From positions 1 through 64,000 of the forward strand of contig AAVV01000011.1 of the NCBI GenBank assembly GCA_000169115.1: a DNA stretch of 64,000 nucleotides, read 5' to 3'. Source of the stretch: a marine gamma proteobacterium HTCC2080. GTDB taxonomy: Bacteria > Pseudomonadota > Gammaproteobacteria > Pseudomonadales > Halieaceae. Positions 9,281-19,502 of the stretch are shown one piece after another; position 1 is the first letter of the stretch, and each line of letters begins with the position of its first letter. Below the pieces are notes generated by a model that ran no database searches, was not told the DNA's origin, and saw nothing but the letters and a program-made list of their open reading frames with translations. Made by a program: the position numbers and the translations under genes.

Positions 9281-10873
9281 CTTGGCCATAATATCGAGTT
9301 GAGGCCTGCGCACACCCTGAACCGTCATCGGCACTTCGTTGATGACCTGAGTGCTTTGTAAAACAGGGTTAAAGGCGGGCCATAGAGGTACTTGATCGCC
9401 ATTAGGATCCCCTGAACGTGCAAAGTTGACCCAATAGCGCATCATATTTTTCGAGACCTTGCGGTCAACATCATTCCAGTCAAAACCAACCTTATCAGTA
9501 TTACCGAACACCAAGGCTAAATCGCCCGAATGGTAAGCACCCCCGCTTCGAGGTCCGCCCGGCAAACTTAATTCGGGCGGCTCAGACATATACAAATGAA
9601 ATGCAGGGGGAACATGATCCATAAAGTAGAAAAACGTCGGCTGACCAATAGCTTGCTGATATTCCGCCCAACGACGCATACCAAAGGCCATAAAATAATC
9701 GGTAACAACAGCATGGTGTATCTCCCCCGGAGTCAAACCAGGCTGAGAATAAAGCTGTTTCAACGCTTGCCCGTTATCACCCCACAACATAGTTAGAAAG
9801 CTATCTAAGCCTTCCTCAGTCAGGGCTGTATCAACGGGGAACAACTCCACTCCTTCATCAGCAAGAAAACCCAAAAGAAGAGGTACTTTCGCCTGCCGCC
9901 CAGTCCTAAACGTAGCATTCGGCAGCTCGGGTAATACCCAACCATCGACGGTAATGCGACTTGCGTCTGCCCACTGGGTCGACTCTGATGCTGCTAGTAC
10001 GGTCTCGGGCCCTTGTTGCCGTAGAGCTACCAGAGTCGTTGCATCTAAGGCATCAACTAATTTCCTACCGCGTTCGTAACCATTAGCATCTTGTTCCGGG
10101 ATGGTATTAACGCACGCCGCAGACTGACCGATTGCTTTACTAAACAGCCCCTCAGCTAAGGGTGATGCCATAAGCGCACAAACGCTTTGTGAACCCGCTG
10201 ATTGGCCAAAAATAGTGACGTTACTAGGGTCGCCACCAAATGCTGCAACATTATTTTGTACCCACCTCAGAGCTGCGATCTTGTCCAAAAGTCCATAGTT
10301 TCCCGCACTGCCATACAGTGATTCACCGGCTAATAGCGGGTGCGCGAGGAAACCAAAAGGACCCAAGCGATAATTGATGGTAACTAACACGACACCTTGT
10401 CCAGCCAACTCGGACCCATCGAAAATTGGAGAATGCCCCTGCCCACTGGTATGAGCTCCACCATGAAACCACACCATAACTGGCTGTTGCCTTTTGGTAT
10501 CCGACGTCCAAACATTGAGGTAGAGGCAGTCCTCAGATACCGGAAAGGCTTCTCTGCGCCAAACAAAATTCGACGTATGTTGTGGCTGGTAGCAACTATC
10601 AGAAAATGTATCGGCTTTACGCGCACCCTGCCAGGAAGCTGGGGCAACGGGTGGCTGCCAGCGCAATTCTCCCACCGGGGGCTGTGCATAGGGCAGGCCT
10701 CGAAAAACAGTGACCGAGGCCCCCGATGTGGGCGTGTAAGGCGACTGCACACCTTCCACGGCACCCTGGGAAACAATCACGGTTTGTGCCGACGACAACA
10801 TCTGCGCGGGCTCTATTTCGGACCCGCAACCCATGAACAACAGGAGGTAAAATATTACGGAGGTTCTAAGCAT
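9266..10873 (-). CDS. Carboxylesterase type B, lipoprotein
   Basis: 535-residue alpha/beta hydrolase of the carboxylesterase/cholinesterase family. An N-terminal signal ends in a lipobox-like LFMGC (Cys16), so the enzyme is probably anchored to an envelope membrane. Family marks are present in order: FRGLPYAQPP, EDCLYLNVW, the oxyanion-hole WFHGGAH, and the nucleophile elbow GQSAGS, with the acidic and His residues in the C-terminal half. Likely substrates are carboxylic esters of environmental lipids or esterified polymers. Monocistronic by position, with two TTACGTAA palindromes in its upstream region. Confidence 0.9.
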   Translation of the reverse strand: MLRTSVIFYLLLFMGCGSEIEPAQMLSSAQTVIVSQGAVEGVQSPYTPTSGASVTVFRGLPYAQPPVGELRWQPPVAPASWQGARKADTFSDSCYQPQHTSNFVWRREAFPVSEDCLYLNVWTSDTKRQQPVMVWFHGGAHTSGQGHSPIFDGSELAGQGVVLVTINYRLGPFGFLAHPLLAGESLYGSAGNYGLLDKIAALRWVQNNVAAFGGDPSNVTIFGQSAGSQSVCALMASPLAEGLFSKAIGQSAACVNTIPEQDANGYERGRKLVDALDATTLVALRQQGPETVLAASESTQWADASRITVDGWVLPELPNATFRTGRQAKVPLLLGFLADEGVELFPVDTALTEEGLDSFLTMLWGDNGQALKQLYSQPGLTPGEIHHAVVTDYFMAFGMRRWAEYQQAIGQPTFFYFMDHVPPAFHLYMSEPPELSLPGGPRSGGAYHSGDLALVFGNTDKVGFDWNDVDRKVSKNMMRYWVNFARSGDPNGDQVPLWPAFNPVLQSTQVINEVPMTVQGVRRPQLDIMAKPELL

Positions 10874-10941
10874 GCTCTACACCCTGCTGGTCGCGTTTAT
10901 CTCTCGCAGTCTCTTTCGCTCATACTAGGCGTGCCCTGCAA

Positions 10942-10989
10942 TTACGTAAATACACAGGCGTCACTTAAACCAACCTACTGATTACGTAA
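10942..10989. promoter_or_regulatory. Pair of TTACGTAA palindromes upstream of the esterase gene
   Basis: Perfect 8-bp palindromes TTACGTAA lie at 10942-10949 and 10982-10989, exactly 40 bp apart (about four helical turns), 69 to 116 bases upstream of the esterase start. The same-face spacing suits a pair of dimer-binding operators. No regulator can be named. Confidence 0.4.
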
Positions 10990-11045
10990 GTAGCACAGCA
11001 AGAGGGTCAAGCCCAATTCGTGAGAACACATTTCGACCACAGCGG

Positions 11046-11597
11046 TTATCCGAAGCACGCTCGCCAGCGCGCCTCGAGCTCAATAGCGCCCAGTTGATTT
11101 AACGTAGTCACATTTTGATCGCAAATCAGCACCGCATCGGCAGACGTCTCAACGGCACGATCAACGCTAGACTCACGCAATATGTGCAACATGGGATATG
11201 GCGAGCGATTGGTGTAATTTTCAGCGTCATCGACAGCAGTCCCGGCAAATTGATACCGCGGATGAAAACCCACCATTTGGTAGATGCCCACCCGATTCAT
11301 CAACTCAAGCAACCTCTGGATGACATCTTGAAAATCGTTAAAGTCTCTAAAATTTGGAAGTGCCGATGGCAGTATCAAGAAGCTGGTTTCAATACTTAGA
11401 TTGTCATCCAAAGTCACGATTGCATCCCGCAGTGCGTGGAGAATGCCCTCCTGATCGCTGCCTTCATAAACTCGAAAATCGATCGCGTTCCGAGTAACTT
11501 CCCGCTTAGCGAAGGGGCATAAATTTAGGTCAACAACAAATGACTGAATCCAGTGTTGCGTAATGGCAATCGGTGCTTTTATCGGCTCATCTCCCAT
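11046..11597 (-). CDS. DUF1415 family protein
   Basis: 183 residues matching the DUF1415 pattern: LNLCPFAK near the N-terminus, then FNDF, GFHPRYQFAGT, the strongly conserved NYTNRSPYPMLH, and RESSVDRA. The family is widespread in proteobacteria and uncharacterised. The conserved Cys, His and Arg residues suggest an enzyme or cofactor site, but no function is established. It is divergent from rlmA with a 121-base gap. No signal peptide or membrane segment. Confidence 0.85.
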   Translation of the reverse strand: MGDEPIKAPIAITQHWIQSFVVDLNLCPFAKREVTRNAIDFRVYEGSDQEGILHALRDAIVTLDDNLSIETSFLILPSALPNFRDFNDFQDVIQRLLELMNRVGIYQMVGFHPRYQFAGTAVDDAENYTNRSPYPMLHILRESSVDRAVETSADAVLICDQNVTTLNQLGAIELEARWRACFG

Positions 11598-11718
11598 TAA
11601 TATCAGTGCTATGGTGATCCCCTAGTCAGCAAACATCCTGTTTTGTGCTGGGGAATACAATAACAGGGGTTTCAACTGGCGCACTAGATTATCAACGAGA
11701 GAAGTGTAGAGCCTCATC

Positions 11719-12522
11719 ATGGTTTGGATATGTCCTATTTGTCAGTTTGGTCTCGAGAAAAACCAGCACAGTTGGTCTTGCGACAATCAGCACAGCTTTG
11801 ACCAAGCTAAAGAAGGCTATGTCAATTTACTGCCAGCTCACCAAAAACGCAGTAAAAATCCGGGAGACAATCTTGAGATGGTACTGGGGCGTAGGGCGAT
11901 TCATGAAGCACAGCTGTATCAGCCGTTAGCTGAGGCCTTAGCGAATGTCGTCGCAGGTTGTAAGCACATAAGCACCTTGCTCGATATTGGAAGTGGCGAG
12001 GGTTATTACGGTGGCTTCATCGCCCGGTCAGCTCCAGGAATTGCTATTTACGGAATTGATATCGCAAAGTCTGCGGTGAAATTGGCGGCCAAAACATACC
12101 CCGACCAGAAATTTGCCGTGGCGGGTGCCCGCCATCTGCCAGTGGCAACCTCAAGTGTTGACCTCGCCATGTGCATCTTCTCGCCCTCAACAGATAACGA
12201 GGTGGCTCGTGTGCTAAAACAAGGCGGTCATTATCTCGAGGTCGGGCCGGCACCTCGCCACCTGTGGCAACTCAAGACAGCGCTTTACGATCAACCCCGT
12301 GAGCACAGTGAGTTAAGACGCTCAATAGAGGGCAGCGCGCTCACGCAAGACGGAGAGGTGTGTTACGACAAGCGGTTGAATAACGCACAGCTTCAGGCCT
12401 TAGTGGCCGCGACCCCACTCGCGTTCCGCGGGCACCGTGAAAAAAAAGCCAAGCTTCAAGAGCAAGCAGCTTTAACGGTAACAATGGCATTTTCTTGGCG
12501 CTTGTTTACCCTCGGTGAATAG
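11719..12522 (+). CDS. rlmA: 23S rRNA (guanine-N1) methyltransferase RlmA
   Basis: SAM-dependent methyltransferase that modifies G745 (E. coli numbering) of 23S rRNA in the peptide exit tunnel. The 267-residue protein has the N-terminal zinc finger (Cys5, Cys8, Cys21, His25), the family stretch AKEGYVNLLP with KRSKNPGDN just after it, and the SAM motif LLDIGSGEGYYG near 88-99. The order and length match E. coli RlmA(I). Monocistronic. Confidence 0.92.
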   Translation: MVWICPICQFGLEKNQHSWSCDNQHSFDQAKEGYVNLLPAHQKRSKNPGDNLEMVLGRRAIHEAQLYQPLAEALANVVAGCKHISTLLDIGSGEGYYGGFIARSAPGIAIYGIDIAKSAVKLAAKTYPDQKFAVAGARHLPVATSSVDLAMCIFSPSTDNEVARVLKQGGHYLEVGPAPRHLWQLKTALYDQPREHSELRRSIEGSALTQDGEVCYDKRLNNAQLQALVAATPLAFRGHREKKAKLQEQAALTVTMAFSWRLFTLGE

Positions 12523-12736
12523 CTCGCCGGTAATCCGGGCTAAGCGTAGCGGGCGGACTTGCGTTTGGGCTTTGGGGCCTAGATCGCATACCTTTCTCTG
12601 CCTGACCTAAGTTGTTAAATCACATGTATAGCTGGCCTTCGCGATGCGGGCTTGTCTCTTAGAAAATATAGCCCGGGGGCCAAGAAATTTAGCCAACTTC
12701 AGCGCTACCAACCGACCGAAAAAGCCGTGCCAGCTG

Positions 12737-14134
12737 TTAACGCTGCGCTTTCATTCGGCGGACTTTAATCGCGCGCCCCTTAACCTTACCTTCGGCTAGA
12801 TAATTCATCGCCTGACGCAGCGCCGACCGTTCAATGGCCACATAACTGCCGTTGTCTAGAATTTTTATCTTACCAATCTGCCCCCCGGACAACCCTGCAT
12901 CTCCGGTCAAGGCGCCCAAGATATCTCCCGGACGTATTTTTTGTTTTCTTCCCGCATCGAGTTGTAAGGTCACCATCGCGCCTTGCAGTTGATAATTAGG
13001 ATCTCGATCTAGCGATGCTAGAACATCGCAAACGCAATGGGTTTTTAGGTAATCCTCAATAACGCGCATCCTTGGGGCTTCAGGAGGCGTCACAATACTA
13101 AAAGCCTTTCCTGATTCACCTGCTCGACCGGTGCGTCCAATCCGATGCACATAGGTATCTGCGTCTCGAGGCAGCTCAAAATTAACCACCATTTCTAAAG
13201 AGGGTATATCCAGACCTCTTGCCGCCACATCGCTAGCCACCAAAACGGGGCAGGAATTATTAGCGAACTGCAGCAGAACCTGATCGCGTTCTCGCTGCTC
13301 AAGGTCGCCGTGAATAGCCGCGGCCTCTATGTCGTGTTCGCGAAGGAAACGTGCCACCTCGGCGCATTGCTTTTTTGTATTACAAAAAACCATTGCGTTG
13401 GCCGGACGGTAGTGCTCAAAAAGCGCCAGCAAGGCCACATTGCGCTCATGCTTTTGAACCTCGAAAAAAACTTGCTCCAACACAACTTCGTCGTGAACAA
13501 CTTCGGCATCGACGGTAATCTGTATCGGATTTTTTTGTATCGATCGACTTATCTTTTTTATGTCATCAGGAAACGTCGCAGACAGCAAAAGCGTTTGTCG
13601 ATCGGCGGGCAATTTCGCCGTAATTTCTGCCATAACATCGGCGAAGCCCATATCTAGCATGCGGTCAGCCTCATCGAGTACAAAGGTCGTCACGCCCTTA
13701 AGCTCCAAAGTGCCACGCTGCAAATGATCCTGAATCCGCCCGGGGGTACCGACAACAATATGGGCACCGTGGTGCAGCGAGTCTCGCTGGGCACCAAAGG
13801 GCTTGCCTCCACACAGCATGACGACTTTCACGTTAGACATTCGGCTGGCCAACTGACGAGTGGCCTCACCTACCTGCTCTGCCAACTCCCGTGTGGGGCA
13901 CATCACCACCGCCTGAACACCGAAAAACCTTGGGTTTAAGTGGTGCAGCAAACCAATAGCAAACGCGGCTGTCTTACCGCTGCCGGTTTTTGCCTGAATA
14001 ATCACGTCCTGCCGCTTCAGTATTGGCGGCAAACTTTGGGCCTGAACCTGAGTCATATTGGCGTAACCCAAGCCGGTTAAAGCGTCGAGCTGTGCCGGAT
14101 TCAGCGGAAGCGAAGAAAAGAGTGTAGAGGTCAT
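12737..14134 (-). CDS. dbpA: ATP-dependent RNA helicase DbpA
   Basis: DEAD-box helicase activated by hairpin 92 of 23S rRNA and involved in 50S subunit assembly. It has 465 residues with Q motif, AKTGSGKT (Walker A), PTRELAEQ, VLDEADRMLDMGF (DEAD), SATF, and HRIGRTGRAG in the second RecA domain. The C-terminal 75 residues form the DbpA RNA-binding domain, including GALTGDAGLSGGQIGKI, which separates it from RhlE, SrmB and similar proteins. It stands alone. Confidence 0.93.
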   Translation of the reverse strand: MTSTLFSSLPLNPAQLDALTGLGYANMTQVQAQSLPPILKRQDVIIQAKTGSGKTAAFAIGLLHHLNPRFFGVQAVVMCPTRELAEQVGEATRQLASRMSNVKVVMLCGGKPFGAQRDSLHHGAHIVVGTPGRIQDHLQRGTLELKGVTTFVLDEADRMLDMGFADVMAEITAKLPADRQTLLLSATFPDDIKKISRSIQKNPIQITVDAEVVHDEVVLEQVFFEVQKHERNVALLALFEHYRPANAMVFCNTKKQCAEVARFLREHDIEAAAIHGDLEQRERDQVLLQFANNSCPVLVASDVAARGLDIPSLEMVVNFELPRDADTYVHRIGRTGRAGESGKAFSIVTPPEAPRMRVIEDYLKTHCVCDVLASLDRDPNYQLQGAMVTLQLDAGRKQKIRPGDILGALTGDAGLSGGQIGKIKILDNGSYVAIERSALRQAMNYLAEGKVKGRAIKVRRMKAQR

Positions 14135-14232
14135 TACATGTCACAGGCGCAAGCGGACGCAGACCATAGCAGACTGCAACCACCTGCAGGGCGGTATTGC
14201 ATCTGGATGCGAAGCAATACCATCAACAGCTG

Positions 14233-15480
14233 CTATGACGCGATGCGCTCGATGATAATAGCGGGGGCCATTCCACCTGCCGCGCACATAGTAACCAAAC
14301 CATACCGCTTTTGCTGGCGCTCCAACTCATCAAGGACGGTACCAATCAGAATAGATCCCGTGGCCCCAATGGGATGACCCAAGGCCATGGCACCGCCATT
14401 AACATTCACCTTATCGCGATCGAGATCCAAGTCACGAATAAACTTTTCCGCAACCACAGCAAAGGCCTCGTTAATCTCCCAAAGGTCTATATCAGCAATA
14501 TCCAGACCCGCCTTCGCCAAGACTTTTCGCGCGGCAGGTACGGGGGCGTTGAGCATCAGCGTAGGGCAATCACCCTGATTGGCTGTAGCGACCACTCGCG
14601 CCCTTGGTTTAAGGCCTGTTCGTTGAATGTAATCCTCGGAGGCGAGCAGCAAGGCCGCCGCCCCATCTACCACACCGGATGAGTTGCCCGCGTGGTGGAT
14701 GTGATTAAAGTTTTCCAAATCGGGGTATTTGCGCTGGATTAACTGACCATAAGTTGTCCCTGACGCTTCTACCGGCACATCGCGCACCACATCAAAAACC
14801 GTCTTCAGGCCGGACAAACTCTCGAGCGTTGTCTCGGGGCGAGGAAACTCTTCGTGATCCAGAGCGACAGACCCATCGGGATTGGTCACCGTTATCAGTG
14901 AACGACTAAAGCGCCCCTCAGCGATAGCTTGGGCCGCTCGTTGTTGACTCGTTAGCGCCAATTTATCAACTGAGGCTCTATCGATACCCTCCATTGTGGC
15001 TATGGCGTCGGCGCAGACGCCCTGCTGAGATTGCGGATGCATCGCGCGCAGATCTAAATTCCCCGAATCCAGCATTGGCGGCACACCTGGCTCACCAATT
15101 GAGGGGTAATAACTCATCATTTCTGTACCCCCCGCTACAACTAAATCTTCCATCCCAGACATCACCTGAGCCGCAGCCAAACTAACGCTGGTGATTCCTG
15201 AGCCGCAGTAGCGATCGAGGGTCACCCCAGAGGAACGAATGTCATAACCCGCGTTCAGCGCCGCCATACGGCCCAGATCGCCCGATTGTTTTCCGCTTTG
15301 GGAAGAAGTTCCCCAAATCACATCGTCAATCTCTGAAGTGTTTAATTGGTTGCGTTCCGCGAGTGCTTTGAGAACGGTAGAACCCAGATACGAGGGGTGA
15401 AGGTGAGCCAAGGCCCCCTTCCCGACCTTGCCAATACCTCGAGGTGTTCTGCAGGCGTCAACAATATAAGCGTTTGGCAT
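14233..15480 (-). CDS. Thiolase family acetyl-CoA acetyltransferase
   Basis: 415-residue thiolase. Cys92 in DRYCGSG is the acyl-carrying nucleophile, NEAFA holds the oxyanion-site Asn, GHPIGATG contains the active His, and the C-terminal CAAGGMAPA carries the second active Cys. The start at 15480 (MPNAYIV) has AGGAG seven bases upstream and is preferred over an ATG eleven codons earlier. Whether it works in beta-oxidation or in acetoacetyl-CoA formation is unclear: no fadB, phaB or atoDA partner lies next to it. The adjacent recQ is unrelated. Confidence 0.88.
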   Translation of the reverse strand: MPNAYIVDACRTPRGIGKVGKGALAHLHPSYLGSTVLKALAERNQLNTSEIDDVIWGTSSQSGKQSGDLGRMAALNAGYDIRSSGVTLDRYCGSGITSVSLAAAQVMSGMEDLVVAGGTEMMSYYPSIGEPGVPPMLDSGNLDLRAMHPQSQQGVCADAIATMEGIDRASVDKLALTSQQRAAQAIAEGRFSRSLITVTNPDGSVALDHEEFPRPETTLESLSGLKTVFDVVRDVPVEASGTTYGQLIQRKYPDLENFNHIHHAGNSSGVVDGAAALLLASEDYIQRTGLKPRARVVATANQGDCPTLMLNAPVPAARKVLAKAGLDIADIDLWEINEAFAVVAEKFIRDLDLDRDKVNVNGGAMALGHPIGATGSILIGTVLDELERQQKRYGLVTMCAAGGMAPAIIIERIAS

Positions 15481-15671
15481 AGGGGGCTCCTGAGTGTCAG
15501 TTGAAAATTTCATAATAACGAAACTACGTGGCTTTATGTCGTGGGGTCAAGCAGATGGATAGTGGCTCGGCATGATCGTCATAGCGTTTAGGGTAGACAA
15601 AACACGGGAAAAGCTAGTTCTTAATCGCTTAAGCCTATAGGCCCAAATGCACTGGCTAGCGCAGCACATTT

Positions 15672-17471
15672 TCAAGATGCTGGCGACGCATTGCGAATCG
15701 TTTGCAAAAACTTTTCTCCATACTTTTCCAGCTTGCGTTCCCCCACACCGCTGAGGCCCGCAAACTCTGTCATCGACTGAGGTAAAGATGAGCACATTTC
15801 CACCAACGTACTATCGTGGAAGATCACATAGGGCGGCACCCCCTGCTCTTCGGCGAGAACCCGACGGCATTCCCGCAGAGCTTCCCACAGCTCCACATTA
15901 ATATCATCGGGTAGCGCCGATTTGGTCTGACGCCGAGTGGTTTTCTGCAACTGATCTTGTCGAAGAGCAATAACTTCTTCGCCTTTTAGCAACGCTCTGC
16001 AGTGCTCTTCAAGCTTCAATGCACCAAACCTGTCGAGATCGACTGATAAATAGCCGCGACCCACTAGCTGACGAAAAACAGACCGCCACTGATTGCCATC
16101 GAGTCCTTTACCTACTCCATAAGTCGGTAAGTGGTGATGTTCAAATTGCCAAATTTTGTCGGTCTCGGCACCACGCAGAACATCGATTAAATGGTTTACC
16201 CCAAACCGCTGGCCTGTTCTAAAAACCGCGCTTAGCGCCATACGGCTGGCTTGGGTGCCGTCCCAGGTTTCTGCCGGCTCTAGGCAACTGTCACAGTTAC
16301 CGCAGGGGTTAGGGTAGACCTCGCCGAAATAATGTAAAAGCGCCACGCGCCGGCAACTGGTTAATTCACACAAGCCCAGCATGGCATTAAGCCTATGTTG
16401 CTCTGCCTGCTTGTGCAGCTCATTTCCCTGAGACTCAGACAACATCTGTCGAAGCTTTATGACATCCTGCAGCCCGTAAATCATCCAGGCCGTCGCAGGC
16501 TCGCCGTCACGACCAGCTCGCCCTGTCTCCTGATAATATGATTCGATAGTTTTGGGTAAATCAAGGTGCACAACAAAACGGACATCGGGTTTATCAATGC
16601 CCATTCCAAAAGCGATGGTGGCAACGACAATTACCCCCTCTTCCCGAAGAAACCGCGCCTGATGGGTCGCTCGGAGTTCCGCAGATAGTCCCGCATGATA
16701 AGGCAATGCCTTAAACCCCTGAGTAGTAAGCCACTGCGAGGTCTCTTCAGTTTTCTTTCGGGAGAGGCAATAAATAATGCCAGCGTCACCTGCATGCTCA
16801 TCTTTAAGAAATCGTAACAACTGATGCCTTGGATTGTTTTTTAATCCTATGCGGTAACGAATATTTGGGCGGTCGAAACCCACAATAAATTGCGCTGCCT
16901 CCCCTAGACCCAATCGAGCAATAATTTCCTTTTGTGTTCTTGGATCAGCAGTGGCCGTTAGCGCCACTCGGGGAACCCCGGGGAAATCATTTTGCAGCTG
17001 CTCCAGCAATAGATAGTCAGCTCTGAAATCATGTCCCCACTGGGAAACGCAGTGCGCCTCGTCAATTGCGAAAAGAGAAATGTTTGACCGCTGCAACAGC
17101 TCCCGTGTTCGCGTTTGACTGAGCCGCTCGGGAGCAAGATACAGCAAGTCGAGATCACCCCTGCTCAAAGCCTGTTCAACTTCAAGTGCACTGGCTGTAT
17201 CAAGGGTTGAGTTTAGGAAACTAGCCCGCACACCCAACTGCTGCATGGCCGAGACCTGATCTTGCATCAACGCAATGAGAGGCGAAATAACAATGCCACA
17301 GCCGGGGCGAACTAAGGCTGGAATCTGGTAACAAAGTGATTTACCCCCGCCGGTTGGCATTAAAACAAACGCGTCATCACCAGCAATAATCGCTTCGACA
17401 ATAGCCTGCTGAGGCTCGCGAAAATACGAAAACCCAAAGGTTGTCTGTAAGACCTGAAGCGCTGCACTCAT
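15672..17471 (-). CDS. recQ: ATP-dependent DNA helicase RecQ
   Basis: 3'-5' helicase of the RecF recombination pathway. The preferred 599-residue form starts at 17471 ([14 protein letters not shown]), matching the usual RecQ N-terminus; a frame extension to 17546 looks non-coding. Domains in order: Walker A MPTGGGKS at 38-45, DEAH box followed by the aromatic-rich [10 protein letters not shown], helicase C with [10 protein letters not shown], RecQ zinc domain (CELTSCRR, then CGNCDSC), winged helix, and a C-terminal HRDC domain near 520-590. All functional motifs are intact. Confidence 0.94.
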   Translation of the reverse strand: MSAALQVLQTTFGFSYFREPQQAIVEAIIAGDDAFVLMPTGGGKSLCYQIPALVRPGCGIVISPLIALMQDQVSAMQQLGVRASFLNSTLDTASALEVEQALSRGDLDLLYLAPERLSQTRTRELLQRSNISLFAIDEAHCVSQWGHDFRADYLLLEQLQNDFPGVPRVALTATADPRTQKEIIARLGLGEAAQFIVGFDRPNIRYRIGLKNNPRHQLLRFLKDEHAGDAGIIYCLSRKKTEETSQWLTTQGFKALPYHAGLSAELRATHQARFLREEGVIVVATIAFGMGIDKPDVRFVVHLDLPKTIESYYQETGRAGRDGEPATAWMIYGLQDVIKLRQMLSESQGNELHKQAEQHRLNAMLGLCELTSCRRVALLHYFGEVYPNPCGNCDSCLEPAETWDGTQASRMALSAVFRTGQRFGVNHLIDVLRGAETDKIWQFEHHHLPTYGVGKGLDGNQWRSVFRQLVGRGYLSVDLDRFGALKLEEHCRALLKGEEVIALRQDQLQKTTRRQTKSALPDDINVELWEALRECRRVLAEEQGVPPYVIFHDSTLVEMCSSLPQSMTEFAGLSGVGERKLEKYGEKFLQTIRNASPAS

Positions 17472-17768
17472 AACCCTAAATCCGAACGTTAAAATGAAGC
17501 ATCGATAGCTCTGCTCTAGGGCGTTACGGGCAAGACCTAGGGACATTAAGACAGCATATTATCGACAAAGCCTGACCCAGCCCATGAAAATGTAACATCA
17601 CTCGGGAACAATTAATGACTCCGCCGCCAGTCGCCGATATTGGCGCTCGCCTTCAACCAATCATTCGGCATATGATGAGGCCAGAATTAACACCTAATAA
17701 TTAAAAGCGGCCGCGGACGTCAGCAATATGCTCTACTCTGTGTGCGTGCTAGCCGCGGGGAGTTCTCT

Positions 17769-19046
17769 GTGAATCAAGCTATGAGTGATGTCTTTAAGTC
17801 TGGCCATGACTACGCCTACAACACCCCACTGGAAGATATCGATGTTTCTCATCCTCGGTTGTGGCCGAGTGAGGAAATGTGGGCGGTTTTTAAACGCCTG
17901 AGAGACGAGGACCCGCTGCATTATTGCCGAGCCGGATGGGATTCAGCCGCACGTACCCCCGATGATGAACCTGTCGGTCCGTATTGGTCTGTGACGCGCT
18001 TTGAGGACATCATGGCTATTGATACCGACCACCATCGCTTCTCCTCAGAACCAGCTATTGCCTTGCCGAACCCCGGTAAGGACTTTCCACTACCCATGTT
18101 CATTGCCATGGACCAGCCCAAACACGATGTACAGCGACGAACGGTGGGGCCCGTGGTTTCATCACCCAGTCTCGCAAGGATGTCTGAGCTCATCCGCGAA
18201 AGGACCCAGTTTGTTCTCGATCGCGTTCCTTTCGACGAAGAGTTCGACTGGGTCGACACAGTGTCTATTGAACTCACCACAATGATGCTCGCGACTTTGT
18301 TCGATTTTCCTTTTGAAGATCGGCGAAAATTAACTCGCTGGTCTGACGTCGCTACTGCAGGGCCGGAAACAGGCATTGTTGAAAGCGAAGAGCAGCGCCG
18401 TGCAGAGCTGATGGAATGCGTCGAGTATTTCATGAATTTGTGGCAGCAAAGAGTTGGTGGCGATGGCCATGATCTGATCACGCTACTGGCAAACGGTGAG
18501 GAAACCCGAAACATGGATACCATGGAGTATCTGGGGAATTTAGTCCTACTTATTGTTGGTGGTAACGATACGACCCGAAACTCGATGTCTGGCTCTGTTT
18601 ATGGCTCTCACCTGTTTCCTGCAGAGTGGGAAAAGGTGCGCGCCAACCGAGATCTTATTCCCAATACCGTCGCAGAGATTATTCGCTGGCAAACCCCGCT
18701 AGCCTATATGCGACGAACGGCCCTTGAGGATGTTGAACTACACGGAAAAACGATAAAACGCGGTGACAAAGTGGCCATGTGGTATGCGTCGGGGAATCGT
18801 GATGAACGAAAATTTGAAAGACCCGATGAATTAATCTTTGACCGCGACAACGCGCGAAACCACATCTCTTTTGGCTTCGGCATTCACCGCTGCTTTGGTA
18901 ATCGCTTGGCTGAGCTGCAATTACAGATTTTATGGGATGAAATGCTGAAGCGATTTTCCAAGATAGAAGTAATCGAAGAGCCGCTCAGAAATTTCTCGAG
19001 CTTTGTGAAGGGCTATACAAAAATGCACGTTATTTGTCGCCGCTGA
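17769..19046 (+). CDS. Cytochrome P450, CYP153-like
   Basis: About 425-residue haem monooxygenase. GGNDTTRNS is the I-helix oxygen-activating region, EIIRW the ExxR helix, and FGFGIHRCFGNR the haem-binding loop with its Cys ligand. RTALEDVEL, FDFPFEDRRKL and the I-helix text are like CYP153 alkane and fatty-acid terminal hydroxylases. That subfamily assignment comes from recalled motifs. GTG at 17769 is the preferred start because GGGGAG lies six bases upstream; ATG 17781 is possible. No ferredoxin or ferredoxin reductase gene adjoins it, although class I P450s need both, so the redox partners must be encoded elsewhere. Confidence 0.9.
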   Translation: MNQAMSDVFKSGHDYAYNTPLEDIDVSHPRLWPSEEMWAVFKRLRDEDPLHYCRAGWDSAARTPDDEPVGPYWSVTRFEDIMAIDTDHHRFSSEPAIALPNPGKDFPLPMFIAMDQPKHDVQRRTVGPVVSSPSLARMSELIRERTQFVLDRVPFDEEFDWVDTVSIELTTMMLATLFDFPFEDRRKLTRWSDVATAGPETGIVESEEQRRAELMECVEYFMNLWQQRVGGDGHDLITLLANGEETRNMDTMEYLGNLVLLIVGGNDTTRNSMSGSVYGSHLFPAEWEKVRANRDLIPNTVAEIIRWQTPLAYMRRTALEDVELHGKTIKRGDKVAMWYASGNRDERKFERPDELIFDRDNARNHISFGFGIHRCFGNRLAELQLQILWDEMLKRFSKIEVIEEPLRNFSSFVKGYTKMHVICRR

Positions 19047-19139
19047 GTCACCAAAGCAGCGCGCTTTACTGCAAATCTGCCCACGATTAACAGCTGAGAT
19101 TTTTCAGTCAAGGCTTACTGAACGGAAGCGTAACGATTG

Positions 19140-19502
19140 CTACACGTCGCGTTTAAAGGGCTGTTTGCGCGCAATAAATAAATAGATGCGACGAAGAAAA
19201 ACCAACGTCTTGTACAGCGCGGGCCCCACTATGGCTGCATCAAACAATCCTGCTACTCGCTTATAACCGAGCTGCACTAGTAGATAACTCATCGCTGCAT
19301 TTTCGAAAAGACGCTGCGCATTAGCTTCAACAACAAATGTGCGGTCAATATTGATGCCCTCAGCAAGAAAAGCACGTTGAAGATTGGGATGTTCTCGCAA
19401 ATCGATGAGTTCAACACGGGCTTGGGATTTGAGTTTTGATACCAGCGCAAAGTTTCGGCAAAACAAACAGCTGCCATCATAAAATAATTTCAAATCAGTC
19501 AT
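19140..19502 (-). CDS. DCC-family thiol-disulfide oxidoreductase (DUF393)
   Basis: 120 residues beginning MTDLKLFYDGSCLFCRNF. The DxxCxxC motif at the N-terminus (Asp-Gly-Ser-Cys-Leu-Phe-Cys) defines the DCC family, with a thioredoxin-like fold expected. The rest (RVELIDLREHP, AMSYLLVQLGY) agrees with family proteins of 115-140 residues. The ATG at 19502 is preferred; an in-frame extension to 19580 has no family similarity. Function beyond predicted thiol-disulfide exchange is unknown. It is convergent with the P450 gene. Confidence 0.85.
   Translation of the reverse strand: MTDLKLFYDGSCLFCRNFALVSKLKSQARVELIDLREHPNLQRAFLAEGINIDRTFVVEANAQRLFENAAMSYLLVQLGYKRVAGLFDAAIVGPALYKTLVFLRRIYLFIARKQPFKRDV

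Noticed and set aside
19049-19063. Short palindrome AAAGC/GCTTT between the P450 and DCC genes as a terminator
   Set aside because: Stem of five pairs with no T-run; too weak to support.
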